Assembly (NCBI RefSeq): GCF_039555335.1
Contig: NC_092628.1
Span: 59,631,547 to 59,695,546, forward strand
Direction: 5' to 3'
Origin: Amphiura filiformis
Taxonomy: Eukaryota; Echinodermata; Ophiuroidea; Amphilepidida; Amphiuridae
DNA: 64,000 bases
Shown here one piece after another: positions 24,901 to 35,568 of the stretch. A program made the translations under genes and the position numbers. The notes beneath the pieces are model-generated. The model saw only the letters and a list, made by a program, of their open reading frames with translations, made no database searches and was not told the origin of the DNA. The first letter of the stretch is position 1, and every line of letters starts with the position of its first letter.

Positions 24901-27900
24901 GACCAATAATCTGACAATAAAAGCATGTATTTTAGCACATTTTTAAGTTGACCATTTACAACAGGTTTACAGTTGGACACATATAAAACTGTCAATCTTC
25001 TGACAGGATTAAGTCTTGACTTCTTCAGGTTCAGGACAAAACAAGAAGCTGTCCTGACAAAAGCTTGACAGTTTTCCAGTTCTGCAAATCTTTACAACAG
25101 TGAGTCCAGGATATTCTCCAAGGATACAAGATCTATGCATTTGTCACCTTTGGTTTTTCATAATATTGTAAATATTACAGGTACAGAAAAGGTTCCTAAT
25201 TACACCTTGACTAACCCAGTACTGGTCACCAAGTTTCTAGACCACATGCTGTCTAACAGATGAAGAACTGAGTGTCAGGTTATTACACATACATTGTTGT
25301 ACATTCAGAGAATAACATTAAAATAAGAAGGAGCCGCGTATCAAGCGATGGATAAAGGAATCCATATGGATCAGGAGGAGAGGAATGAATAACACCATGA
25401 ACTGAGACGAGGGCACCTACAACCTGAGCAATCTCTACAACCCTCTGCTACAAAGCGACTCAAGGACTGGCAACACTAGTTCACATAGTAGCAGAAATCC
25501 GACTGAACTAGATGGATGAATCGTCAGTTGGTGAGTTTTTACCATCACTTCACTAAATGTTTTGGTTTTGTAAAAACAATCTGATATTACAACCTGCTGC
25601 AATCAAATAAATTACATCTCTGCCCAACAGATTAAGTAGGAATATTGTGTGGACACAGGAATACAGGATACTATAGGCATAATATAATTACATTTTGATC
25701 AAATAACTCACTTCTTGTCTCAAATAAATGCACACTGGGTGTAGAAGCTCTCCATCCTCCCCTGGTCTGGCTGACATCAGTTGACCTTTGTGGACACTAA
25801 TAAAAAGTACAAAAAGATGAGAACATGAGTGCAATGGTTTCAAATGTAATTTACTTTAGATAGACTTCATTTTAGTTATAGAATATAATGTCTGGTGTCT
25901 CACAGAATAACAAATCTGGTGTATCACACAGTGACAGATGTGAAAATGGGATGAACTACATAGTGACAGGTGTTGTTCACAAATTTTATCAAAAAATGAA
26001 TATCAGAGAAAAAATTAGGTGAATTGCATTGGGCATAAATAACTTGCCATTATTGTTCAGCAATTCATGTGTCTATTAAAAGTAGTCCTTTGAAAGTTAT
26101 TTCAAAATATTGAAATGTTGTAAAATCCTACTCTCACATTATGCAATAGATTACCAGTTCTATGTTGTGAGATAAGAATTTTTCATGAAATTTCAACATA
26201 CACTATGGATCCACCTGATTGTTCATATCCATCAGTATGCGAAACATGTTCATCAAAACAATGATATAATTTGACAACCTACCTTGCTGGTTGGTCTTCC
26301 CAATGCCCCAATACATCCCATAGTGTAGATGATGGTGCAAAGCTATGCTGAAGTCTGTCCCCTGATGCAAGCTGTAAAGCCAACTGAGTGGGAGATTCCT
26401 TACGAACACTATCAGATTTGACAAGCTCCAATTTGGCATTGTTGGGAAGATTGGCATATCGAACTGGAAGCTGGGCATCAACAACAGATCGCTGATGTCT
26501 GTAATGAATATAATTGCAATATTAAGTAAAACCTGACTTTGGAAATCATGGAATACATTAATGCTTAATAGTATATTTTGGAACATGTAAACTGATTGGA
26601 CTATACTAATAACCTAATAAGGTACCTTTTCAGAGTTTTCTACTTTCATGGTCTGGTTAAGTTTAGCACAGAGCTTGGGATGCATTACAACATCACAGGA
26701 CTGTCAACTTTTTGGAATTGCTTGGCGTGAGACAGAGGCGTAACGGGATTTGCCGACTCCAATGTTCATTTTGTACCATGATTATTTGAGCCACGGGCTC
26801 GGAAATGTGAAAAGCGGGGGTAGGAGTAACAAATTATTCATGACGATGCGTGAGATTTTACTCATTTTTCAGCTTTTGCGTGAGATTTACAACCTAGGCG
26901 TGAGATTATACTACCTTGGCGTGAGACCGTGAGAAAGTGACCCAATGCGTGAGACTCACGGCCAATGCGTGAGAGTTGACAGCCCTGACATCATCATTAA
27001 TAGGATTATACCATTAATCACTAGATGTCAAATACATTGCTGGCTCTATGCTGCAATGAAACAAACCCTGAAAAGGTAACATTCCAAGTAATTATCTTGA
27101 TACAATATCAAATAATTTGCCAGATTCCTACCATTATATCCCCTATCATGTTATATACCAGGTGGGTGCTCTTAAAATCATACATTATGGCTTTAAATAA
27201 CCTTTCTATATTTTCCTTATAATGTTAATCATGGTCATATACACTTATTGGCAAACTTACTTGAGATTGTGTTCTTTTGGATCAAATCCTTGCTTAGCAC
27301 ACACGGTTTCAATTATCTGTCAAAACAAAAGTTTTAAGAAAAGGTGAACTAGCTGGCCACAGGCTGGCCACTTGCTGAATACCCTACAGTTCATCCATAT
27401 TCAGATTGTTGATGTTTTGGAACATGCATGTGAATGTGATACTGAAACGGACAAATGGCAAACATGAAACAATCTGATAAAGACAAAATCGGATATCAAA
27501 ATGAAGAAAGAACAGCCCTCAAATTAACCCATGGCACCCATGGCATTTTGCCGTGGGTGCCCATCCCCACTGCCGTAATGCCTTCAAAATATGTTCTTTA
27601 CCCAAGGCAGTCACTTGACGTGCCCTCTAATAAAGTTGCCGTCGGTGCCCCAGCCCTGCCCCTTCATAAAATCATGATCTACCGGTATCTATGTTTGTGT
27701 GTGAAAATTGCCATGGTGCCCTTCTCAAATTTTCAACTTTGCCATGATGCCCTCTTGAAATATTACAAACTGCTGCGCTGCCTTGCCTTTTCAGTGAAAA
27801 TTATCAACTTGCCCTAAAAAAGTTGCTGTGCCCCTTCAGATCCTTAATTCGAGGGCTGAGAAAGAATATAAGTATGTTCATTCTTTTATTACTTCGGTTC

Positions 27901-29456
27901 CATTTTTTTCTTTTCACAAGACAAGGGACAAGTTGTCAAATTCAGTATGTCATGGTACAGAGTTAGCAATAGACACTAGTGGATAGCAAATGAATCTTTC
28001 AGTTAGAGTGAGTTATTTACATATTTTATTGATATATTGCAATCGGTCTATTACAAAATTGCTGACCATTTGGTGGTGCAGAACAAAACTGACTGACTGG
28101 AATACCCTGACAGCATATAGCACCATCACTTAACACAGCTTCATGAAATAAGAACTCGCACACTCTCACATTTGATCTAGACCTAATTAGTTCTATTAAA
28201 GTTGGCAATTGTAGGACTGTAATTAGTTGAAGCTGCCAACTTAACAGGTATCCAGATCCAGAATATTTTTTACACATAAAATCACTGAAATGAAAGTGAC
28301 CTCCGATGGAATAAACAGACTGACCATGCCAAAACAAAGGCCTTCCGGGTTCTAAACTTCCTGAGGAGGAACTTCTATGACACCTCATCCTCCATCAAAG
28401 AAAGACTGTTCAGTACTCTTGTCCGTCCACATGTCGACTATGCCACCGCCGCCTGGGATCCTTATACATCCAAGAACATCAAAAATGTTTCAAAGTTTCA
28501 AAATGCTGGGGCGAGATATATGTTACTAACACCTATGGCAAGGGCACCAGTGTTACAGCTTTGAAAAATTCATTGAACTGGCCACTCCTTCAAGACAGAC
28601 GCCGTAAAGGGAGGCTGACCTGTTTCTACAAGATCCTCAATGCCACGGACAGATGGACATCGACCACAATAACTACATCACCCCTAAAATAAGCCGTTCC
28701 AGAAGAGGTCACAACAACCAATTCCAAATACACCAGACCAGGACTGACGCATACTCAAACTCATTTTTTCAAAGAACCGTCAAGGATTGGAACTCTCTCT
28801 CACCTACTACAATCATCCAACCATCCATAGCTACTTTCAAGAATTCCCTGACAGATGACTGTGCTCGACCACGCCTTAAAAATTAGTCCACTCTCACCAC
28901 AGCTCCAGTTTAAACTCCACAGGAGTATTTCGGAGGTTTTCTCATCCAAGATCCAAGAAAGGCTTTGAAGTTGAACTTAAGGCAGGCTGTCCCCTACCCC
29001 CTATAAATCTCCTCAATATAAATATTGCAGTAAGCTTATTATATGTTATAAAAAATATAATAGTTAGGAGCAGTGCAATAATTATGGGCATGGGGGTAAG
29101 TTGGTAACATTTCAAACATTTGGCATCCCAAAATTGCTACCCCCCCCTCTTTTGCACCTCCCCACCAGACCTGCCAACAAAATTTAGCTTGTCCACCCTT
29201 TTGGTGGTGTTGATTGAATTCCGAAAAATCCCCCAAGGTCATGGCTCATAATTATTGCACACTCACAGCCCCTTAATCATTGTACCGTATCATGATTTAT
29301 ATTTTAAGCAATGATTAATTTATTTTAAGCTTTCTTAGATAGTAAGCTTAAAATAACTATTTTTTCAATACGAACCTGTAAAATTCGTGTATTGGCATTC
29401 ACTTTGACGTTCTGACGTCGTCCATTGGGACACAAAACATTCACTGTCGATGTCAT
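14478..29456 (-). CDS. ASPSCR1: ASPSCR1 (TUG / ASPL), tether containing a UBX domain for GLUT4; 17 coding exons
   Basis: Exons, minus strand, 5' to 3': 29456-29376, 27316-27261, 26498-26283, 25796-25712, 24910-24837, 24397-24004, 23028-22906, 22461-22402, 21982-21843, 20854-20773, 18992-18926, 18282-18220, 17892-17841, 17155-17104, 16431-16359, 15377-15172, 14488-14478. All junctions are GT-AG. Phases agree throughout except exon 13, which lacks one base. The product is about 611 aa (human about 553). It matches ASPSCR1 end to end: N-terminal ubiquitin-like fold (STVNVLCPNGRR), second UBL region, Ser/Asp-rich linker, EEFFDVTVSDVRKMYSDLR, the helix ETKAMREARELREMQRYPK, UBX core (RIHFPDKLILQGFFRPQE, FVKSHLGD, TPPKTVL) and a C-terminal VPKWFKVGKK. 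In mammals the protein binds and disassembles p97/VCP hexamers through the extended UBX and retains GLUT4 vesicles. Exon 10 is tandemly repeated. The last exon (three residues and a stop) is the least certain part. Introns not listed separately look featureless. Confidence 0.93.
16620..16915 (-). mobile_element. Candidate tRNA-derived SINE
   Basis: On the minus strand a pol III-like A box (TGGCACACTGGTTAAGG, 16891-16875) is followed by a B box (GGTTCAAAATC, 16847-16837). The layout resembles a tRNA with its variable region, but the flanks do not fold into an intact tRNA. Sequence continuing downstream to about 16620 would be the tRNA-unrelated body. It lies in the intron between ASPSCR1 exons 14 and 15. 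Boundaries are approximate. Confidence 0.5.
17608..17690. repeat. Degenerate TAACCCTAA-like tract
   Basis: A run of CCTAA-type hexamer variants (CCTAATCC, CCTAACCT, CCTAACCCTAA) in an ASPSCR1 intron. It resembles the telomeric motif TTAGGG in degenerate form, likely a simple-repeat relic. Confidence 0.6.
17841..17892 (-). CDS. ASPSCR1: ASPSCR1 exon 13, one base short
   Basis: The exon encodes TTPPKTVLKDQ and then should continue with QTLYA (human TQTLFQ), but the frame slips after the run of four A (plus-strand TTTT at 17856-17859). Its length is 52 nt where phase demands 53. Exons 12 and 14 are in the expected phases, so one missing A is the simplest reading: a real frameshift allele or a consensus error in a homopolymer. 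Confidence 0.8.
19063..19284. mobile_element. MITE of the CAGTGGCGTAGCCAGG family
   Basis: The left end CAGTGCAGTAGCCAGC pairs with the right end GCTAGCTACACCACTG. The flanks CCTCTCTC and CCTCTCAC agree at 7 of 8 bases, consistent with an 8-bp hAT-type duplication. It lies in the intron between ASPSCR1 exons 10 and 11. Confidence 0.65.
19600..20849 (-). repeat. Ten-copy 81-bp tandem array of ASPSCR1 exon 10 with its 5' splice site
   Basis: Unit boundaries (plus-strand CTTACC) fall at 19600, 19681, 19762, 20283, 20364, 20445, 20526, 20606, 20687 and 20768. All steps are 81 bp except one of 80 (one-base deletion in the unit starting 20526). The jump between 19762 and 20283 equals 81 plus a 432-bp insertion and its 8-bp duplication. 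Each unit is 76 bp of exon 10 followed by GTAAG, so each regenerates an AAAG|GTAAGA donor. Eighty-one is 27 codons, so adjacent units are in frame, but the third copy in transcription order (20606-20686) carries an in-frame TAA. The junction shows 5-bp microhomology (AGAAT in both exon start and intron). Confidence 0.93.
19840..20271. mobile_element. hAT-like MITE inserted in the exon 10 array
   Basis: Perfect 16-bp TIRs (CAGTGCTGTACGGTGC and its complement) are flanked by a perfect 8-bp duplication GCTCTCCC (19832-19839 and 20272-20279) taken from the array unit. Length is 432 bp, with no transposase. The CAGTG start and 8-bp duplication are hAT hallmarks. Confidence 0.9.
20773..20854 (-). 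CDS. ASPSCR1: ASPSCR1 exon 10 (first copy of the exon-derived array; helix before the UBX core)
   Basis: This is the only array copy preceded by a usable 3' splice site. Two acceptors lie six bases apart (GACAG at 20855, and CTAG inside TGCTAG), both in frame. The upstream one gives 12 residues between the exon 9 LR and the conserved TKA, the same spacing as human; the downstream one gives 10. Splicing from exon 9 (phase 2) and to exon 11 (phase 0) is then in frame. It encodes the helix with TKAMREAREL and QRYPK, corresponding to the helical part that precedes the UBX fold in human ASPL. Confidence 0.88.
22402..25796 (-). CDS. ASPSCR1: ASPSCR1 exons 4-8: second UBL end and low-complexity linker
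   Basis: Exon 4 (25796-25712) encodes PVCIYLRQE. Exon 5 (24910-24837) encodes LQSTTLHSLGLVGG, close to human LRGTTLQSLGLTGG. Exon 6 (24397-24004) is 394 nt encoding a Ser/Thr/Asp-rich linker with two MDVD motifs, with no close human counterpart; it accounts for the longer protein. Exon 7 (23028-22906) adds AMAQAIMQHR followed by poly-Gly and poly-Ser runs from triplet repeats. Exon 8 (22461-22402) is 20 codons. Donors are GTGAGT, GTCAGT, GTGAGA, GTAAGT and GTAAGT. Confidence 0.88.
23239..23335 (-). repeat. Dispersed ~100-bp repeat, copy 2 (inverted relative to 5042-5141)
   Basis: The reverse complement of the repeat at 5042-5141 with a few differences, in the ASPSCR1 intron between exons 6 and 7. 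A 30-base fragment in the first orientation lies at 23470-23499. Confidence 0.75.
26283..29456 (-). CDS. ASPSCR1: ASPSCR1 exons 1-3: N-terminal ubiquitin-like module
   Basis: Exon 1 starts with ATG at 29456-29454 and encodes 27 residues (STVNVLCPNGRRQNVKVN...) ending in CAG before a GTTCGT donor. Exon 2 (27316-27261) gives IETVCAKQGFDPKEHNL, aligning with human LEDTCRRQDFNPCEYDL. Exon 3 (26498-26283) holds RYANLPNNAKLELV, the hallmark of the TUG ubiquitin-like fold, then the start of a second UBL (PTQLALQLASGDRLQHSF). Phases 0, 2, 2 are consistent. Introns 1 and 2 hold a retroelement remnant and three MITEs. Confidence 0.93.
26696..26987. mobile_element. hAT-like MITE with internal GCGTGAGA repeats
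   Basis: TIRs are CAGGACTGTCAACT and AGTTGACAGCCCTG (13 of 14 match). ACATCA flanks both sides directly. Inside, GCGTGAGA is repeated about seven times at irregular spacing (near 26723, 26846, 26879, 26898, 26919, 26946, 26967). In the ASPSCR1 intron between exons 2 and 3. Confidence 0.75.
27513..27858. mobile_element. hAT-like MITE with perfect 8-bp target duplication
   Basis: Ends CAGCCCTCAAATTAA and TTAATTCGAGGGCTG are inverted repeats, flanked by AGAAAGAA on both sides (27505-27512 and 27859-27866). The interior contains a hairpin around CCCATGGC/GCCGTGGG. The open frame that runs across it is not protein-like. In ASPSCR1 intron 1. Confidence 0.85.
28314..28885 (+). mobile_element. Non-LTR retrotransposon C-terminal remnant
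   Basis: Plus-strand frames read KAFRVLNFLRRNFYD, FSTLVRPHVDYATAAWDPY and, after frameshifts and stops, FFQRTVKDWNSLSP near the C-terminus. This is the thumb and tail of an ORF2 reverse transcriptase of Jockey/CR1-like type. It is in ASPSCR1 intron 1, antisense to the gene, and cannot be functional. Confidence 0.85.
29073..29260. mobile_element. MITE of the GTGCAATAATTATG family
   Basis: The end GTGCAATAATTATGGGC pairs with GCTCATAATTATTGCAC. The interior is C-rich. It is related in ends and composition to 11177-11616. Located in ASPSCR1 intron 1 close to exon 1. Confidence 0.7.
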
Positions 29457-30210
29457 TATTTACTGCTTATTTGTATTACTAATGTTTGACTAAAACGGTA
29501 AATTCGTGGTTAATAATAATAGATAGACACAGATGACTGAGCGAAAATGACTGAGCAATGCTCGGCTGCCGAATTTTGCACTATGAAGAACTAGTGTCTA
29601 GCGCCCTCTTTTGCTCTGGGTTTTCGTTTGGGTAATTCCCGTGATGATCCAAACAAATCGAGTAAATAAAGTTAAGGAAACTATATTTAAATAAGAGTCA
29701 AATAAAGAAAGGAACATTTTCATTTGTGTGAGTGCTCAAAACACAGTGAACAATTAATTGAAAGCTATTATAGCAATATCGTAGTGGCCTATACATGCCA
29801 CACTTGCCAGCAGTGCTGTGACGGTCACCCGCAGAGCAGATGAGCCTAGAAAAACTCGGGAGAAATACATCTTCTCTGGTATGGTAAAATGAAATCGGAA
29901 TGATAAAATAATTCACGATTAAAGTTAAATTTGGTGTGATTCTATAAAAGGATGCAGCGTCATTCTGGGATACGTCTGAATGCGTCAACAGGAGGGTGCC
30001 AGAGCACTCCTAAAAGAGTGAAAAACCCAATCCGAAAAGAGTGGAGTGATTTTTTTAGTAATTTCCATTATATGAATATCATAGGCTTTTATTGAACTAA
30101 GAATGCTTTCCACTCTTGAGTAGGCTCTTTGGGAGTGATTTTCACTCTTTTACAACATTTTCAGTTTTTGAGATATTGGGCAAGTAACTTTTTCTTAAAG
30201 TGAGCTGTTG
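29457..30210. promoter_or_regulatory. Region upstream of the ASPSCR1 start codon (putative promoter)
   Basis: The 5' UTR and promoter of ASPSCR1 should lie here, but no TATA box or other element can be fixed by eye. Related phrases around AAAAGAGTGAAAAAC (30010-30030) and GAGTGATTTTCACTCTTTTA (30134-30153) look like a decayed inverted-repeat element. Confidence 0.4.
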
Positions 30211-30491
30211 GGGACTGTTCACAAACACTTGTAACAGGGGGCCCTGATGCAAAAAGGGGGGCCCTGAAAATTTGTATCCCTCTGAAGGGGCCTTTAAAAA
30301 AATAACCTTAATTTTTATCGTAGAACACGAGTTTACACTATTTTCTATGGGGTTGACGTACATTTTTCATGGCCAAAAGGGAAGGAGGCTCTGAAAATAA
30401 TTTGAGGTCCCAAAGGGTGGGGGGGGGCTGAAAAATGTGAATTTTTCATTTTGCACCAGGCCCCCCCTAACAAGTGTTTGTGAACAGTACC
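30211..30491. mobile_element. MITE with ~45-bp TIRs
   Basis: The left arm (GACTGTTCACAAACACTTGT, then a G-run, GGCCCTGATGCAAAA) matches the reverse complement of the right arm ending GTGTTTGTGAACAGTACC. Length is about 281 bp. No coding capacity. Confidence 0.82.
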
Positions 30492-31459
30492 TTAGAATGG
30501 TATATATAACACAACCCTGTTGCTTATTTTTTGCAAGGTAGTACTTGAACAAGATTATCTGCCCCCCCCCACCATTGTCATTTTGTGTTGAGTGCCCCAT
30601 GCCCCCCCCCCCAGGATCACCAAAGTATATAAACACTCCCTACTAGTATACACATACCTTAATTTTGAACAAAGTGTGTTGCCCTATTGTGAAATGATAA
30701 AAAGGCTGTTGGTTTATATGGTTTTGTTTGCTATGATCAGTGAGTAACCTTTGAGCCTCTTGGGTTCTTGTGATCATGATGTAACTGACTCAACATCATA
30801 AACAGTGTGGTATCACTGGTACGCAGTATAGTAAATGTGTGAGTCTATAGAACTGAGAATATGCCAAAATATATTGTGGTGTAGACGATGTCACTGCATT
30901 GGAGAGCATTGATAATTTGACTTCATGTTGACGTAGAAATACATACAGATGCTAAATGGTAAGTACATTGTGGTCCTTAAGTTATGAAAATTCTATCCAT
31001 TTTGTTTCACAAATTGGATGCAGTTGGTTTACGAATAATCTAATAAGTTAAACAGTGCAAAGGGAGGACATAAATATTGTGTCAATAGGAATTCGTCACG
31101 TCTCGTGAGTCGTGAATTATACGGATATGTCGAGAAAAGATGCGGTATAAAGTTTGAGACTTTGAGAAGCAGTCAAAAAACCCTGACAACTAAATAATGT
31201 CAACTATATGGTAGCATGGCTGCCCATGGTGAACCGTGATAAATTAATATTGACCATGATCGACCATGATCACCACTGTCAAGCAGGGCTAGCCGTAACT
31301 CGCCTATTGGTTAACGGTAACTCACCCAATTGTCTAATCATAACTCGCCAAATATAATAACTATCGTCCGGGACTATCGTAACTCGCCCATAATTGTCTA
31401 ATCGTATTACTCGTACTGGGGACTGAGAGGGTTTTTTGCTGAGACGAACATGCATGGTC
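30492..31459. other. Spacer with short GTAACTCGCC repeats
   Basis: Non-coding. From about 31292 to 31395 a phrase like CGTAACTCGCC is repeated four to five times at irregular spacing. A CCATGATC direct/inverted cluster lies near 31253-31273. Confidence 0.45.
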
Positions 31460-33480
31460 ATTCACTGGTCTCTTGCACTATCTGATGACCCAGAAGAAGC
31501 TTGCAGCAACAAATACCGCTATTATCAGTGATGCAATGGAGATTTTCACACCAGCAAAGCTTTTCAAGAAGACTGGTGACGACACGAGTTAAGGTTTGAT
31601 GACCACTGCAGCAACCACTAAGAAGCGACGCTTATTCAGGAAGCTAAAAAAGAGCAACACCAACATGACCAAGGGAAGCAAGGATGAGTTTACAAAAGCT
31701 AGAAAGGAGTACAATCATGCAGAGAGGGTATAGCCAGAAGAAGCTATAACAACAAGTTGAGGAAAGAACTCTCAGATAGCAGCTTCAGCAGCAAGAAATG
31801 GTGGAACACTGATAACACCCTGTCTGCTAAGTGCATCAGAGTTGATATACCAGTGCTGAATGATGGGCGTCAAGTCTACCCTATGCATCAAAAGACAACA
31901 TTTTGTCAGACCTTTGCCGATAAATGTCAGCTTTAATAGCAGCGCAGAACATTCTGCTCCTGAAGTTCAGTATTAAGCAATATGCTCAATGGAAAAGATA
32001 GCCTTCAAGGTCAAAGATGTTAGGAGGCTTCGTAGGAATCTGCAACCAGATAAAGATACTGGTCTTGATGAAATCCCTGCAAGAGTCCTGACGGAGTGCA
32101 GCGCAGAACTTGCAAAACCATTCAGCCTGCTGTTCGAGCTTTGCTACTCCAAGGGAGTTTTCCCGAGCCACTGCATCTGTCATCTCTATTCACAAGAGAG
32201 ATTCGAAATCTAATCCATCTCTGTACCGCCCCATCTCTACTCTGCATCTCTCTGCTCTGCATCATCAGCAAGGTCATGGAGGCTGTTATACAGAACCAAC
32301 TTCAGAAGTACCTCCTTGGAAACCAACTGGTGTCAGATAGACAGTTTGGATTTAAGCCACACCATAGCACAGCTGACAACCTCAACATTCTGACCCACGA
32401 GTGGTACAACTCCCAGGACAGAGGCAACGAAGTGCGCCTGATTGCCCTGAACATCAAAGGAGCATTTGACAAGGTCTGGCATAATGGTCTTTGCTCAAAA
32501 CTCATGGCAAAATGAATATCCGGCAAGCTGCTCACCTGGATTAGTTACCTGACAGATTGTTCCATCAAAGTTGTCTTATTTGGCCAGTCATCAAGTACTT
32601 CCTCCATCAATGCATCAGTTCCCCAGGGGTCAATATCGGGCCCACTTTTGTTCTCTGTCTTCATTGATGACCTTGATGATGAATGTGAAAACCAACTCTA
32701 CCTCTACGCAGATGATTCCACCTTGTTTTTGGAGATTACATCTAGAGACAACCCTGAAGCCGTTACTGCTATCCTGAACAGAAACTTGTAGAAAATGAGG
32801 ATCTGGGCAGACAGATGGAAGGCGACCTTCGAACCATCGAAATGTGAGGCAATGACAATATCAAGAAAGAGGAATCCAACCAAGCTAGATCTTCTATTTG
32901 GTATCACCAAACTGGCTGAGAAGGAGGAGCTGGAGATGTTGGAAGATACTCTCTAGTCGACAGCAAGCTGACCTTGACAAAGCACATTTGTCTCATCCGT
33001 GTATAAGGCTCAAGTTCGCAGTGTCATTGTCTTGGATGAGTGCCAGCGCCACTATACCACTCTAGGATTACTAGACTTTATCCAAAGGAAGGCCCTTCGA
33101 ATCATAGGCGTGAGCGAAGAGGAAGCAAGCACTAGCACCGAGATCAGTGCTTCAGGTAGGCACAAACACACAAGCTTGCGTTCATTTTTGTTCATGATCT
33201 CGGTGGAGTAGTCGGAGACATTATCTGATGACGGTGCTTCATCCTTCAAGATCCTGATCTGATGCATCCTTCAGTTGTCCCACAGCCTGACCTGGAGGAG
33301 AAAGAACCGTCTGTCAAAGTTCTACTTGAATAGTTGACGCCATGGCTGTGCTCCAGAGTATGAAAAAGACACAAACCATGATGAAGCTGTGAGATTTTCA
33401 GAATACATTCAACAAACATGACAAATGCATTGAAAAGATGATGGATGGCAATATGATGAGGGTCGAGTTGTGCTTGATTT
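31460..33480 (+). mobile_element. Decayed CR1/Jockey-like non-LTR retrotransposon
   Basis: Successive plus-strand frames give the inter-domain region (KKWWNTDNTLSAKC), the start of the RT (DTGLDEIPARVL, LCYSKGVFPS), ISKVMEAVIQNQLQKYL with QFGFKPHHSTADNL, the palm NIKGAFDKVWHNGL, SVPQGSISGPLLFSVFIDDL, the catalytic LYADDSTLF and a C-terminal IQRKALRIIGV. Stops and frameshifts interrupt it repeatedly, and no endonuclease is recognisable. It is a 5'-truncated, non-functional copy. Confidence 0.88.
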
Positions 33481-33943
33481 TTCTTCATTAGTATCTACTA
33501 TTGCATTAACAATATGCCTATTGTATAACAACAGCACAACTTAATAACACATTAATTTATAGGCCCAATATGACTCTTGTCAATGGTTTTGTCGACAACA
33601 GTTAATTTTTGCCGACAAAATTATGAATTGGGGGGAGTAACAATCGATCTTTTTTGTTTTGTTATATGATTACAATTGTTTTATAACGGATATATTTTGC
33701 CATAACCTACATTTGGTGCACAGAGGATTGACCTGTTCAACTTCAACCTATTTTGTTTGTAGATACAGGTTTGTAGAATACCTTATTCATATTTAATCAA
33801 TGTTATCTATATGATATAGGCCTACCAACTGGTAAATGAGTCAGGCTTCAAAGTATCAATCCACAATAAAGAACTTAAATATTTTCCCGGGAATATTTTA
33901 TTCCATCATGACCAAAGATTCTTAGATCCCTGTCACTATTATA

Positions 33944-34152
33944 TTAAGTGGCGGCACCAGGAATTTTTCGGAGGGGCATGGGGGAAAAGTGAATTTCAGT
34001 GGAGCAAAATTAAACACATTTTGCGCAAAAATGCTGCAAAAAGTTACAATTTTCGGAAATTTGGTTAAAATGGGGGGCAAATTGGGCTGAAAGAAAAATA
34101 TTGGGGGTGGTGGGGGAGTCCCCCTTGCAACCCCCGTAGTGCAGCCACTTAA
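33944..34152. mobile_element. TTAA-flanked MITE with GTGGC ends
   Basis: TTAAGTGGCGGCACCAGG at the left is matched by GTGCAGCCACTTAA at the right. The interior is G-rich with the phrase CATTTTGCGCAAAAATGC. A similar left half occurs at 58706-58860. Confidence 0.6.
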
Positions 34153-35568
34153 TATTTATCCATTTCCATGACATTTCGTTTTTGTTTTTCTGACAATGGC
34201 AGTATAAAATTACAAAAAGTGTTTAGTTGAACCAATAAATCACGAATATCGGAAGAAACGCATAGTTTCCGTTTTATTTTGTCAAGTAATTATTTAAATT
34301 AAAAATATATCCAACTCATTATTTGACAAGATTATCCATTTCAATTTGAAAAGGTTCTGTTATATCCCCCTCGGAGAAGACAAACTATTCAAATTTCAGT
34401 TTGTTTTGGTCATGTTTGATAATCATTTTCGACAAGAACCTATTCATTTTCTTATCAAATTTGATGAGTTTCTTGTCATTTTGAAGAGAAATCTGTTATG
34501 TCCCCCTCCAAATAGTCGTACTTTTCAAATTTGAATAGATTCTATTCATTTTGTGAGCAGTTAATTGTTAGAGTGTGCGACATAATTGCTGTTACCGTTT
34601 TTCTGTCCTATTTTCATTTAAACACATTAGAGCCTAGATAATGGCATGATGCTGTCATGTCGATATCTATCTATCTTAATAAAAATGGAGATGATAACAT
34701 TTATCATGTTTATGTTCATGACTTTATTTTAATTAACCACGGAAACCATTGCGTCAAACCTCTCACGGTTCTTCCAAGTGACATTATAATTTATATATTT
34801 TCAGTATTTTCATATTTACTCTATGGGCTGTCCAAAACGATTATTGCCTTATCTCGGAAGTAGACATGGACTTTGCTCAGTTACTCAGCAAATAATATAA
34901 AAGCTCTGAAGCAGTAGCTTATGTAAGTCCCGATCTAAGTTTGACATTTATAATCAACGACAAGGAAGTCTCCTGTATACCAGCTTGCCTAATGCCCCTG
35001 CCCCGAGTGTAAACGCATATAAATACAGTGTCCCCTTCTCACAATCGACTGTCTCACAGAATCCTTCGTATCAAGTCCTGCAACAGTCTGCTTTGGCATT
35101 CGCATTTCAGGGCTCGGACTGTTTCAGTCCTTTTTATTAAAAAATCTAGTGGCGTATAGCGTGAGTCATTTGATTGGGAAAACCCAGCCCGATTGAGGGG
35201 TAGGGACACCAACCGTTTTTCAGCATATTTCGATGGGAATTTTGTATAATTATGTTCATTTCGTTTTCTTCCCCCTACTCCCATTTCTTTCCTTTTCTCC
35301 TCTTTCTTGTGCGTGTCTTTATCTCTCTTTTGGGGAATTTGGAGTGTGGGGGAGGAACGTACGCCATGGTTGCGCTTATGGATGCGGGCGGTGGCGGTGC
35401 GAGTGCAATAATAGTCATAATGGGCTACTTAATATTTTTAATTTTGACTTTTTTACAGGCTAAGTAAGTTCGGCAAACCGTATCTGGCTGTTCATTCCTG
35501 TTTGGAAATTATATATTACATTATACACAGCCAAGTTACAACAGATATATCACCGTGATTTAATCAAA
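34153..35568. promoter_or_regulatory. Upstream region of the ABCA gene
   Basis: No coding sequence is recognised. The 5' UTR, any leader exon and the promoter should be here. A CACAG at about 35526-35530 could be a leader-intron acceptor, but this is weak. The spacer also holds a local repeat around TCAAATTTGA (34380-34550). Confidence 0.35.

Noticed and set aside
27455-27817. 120-codon plus-strand frame
   Set aside because: It runs into a hAT-like MITE from its flank and has no protein-like composition or splice context.
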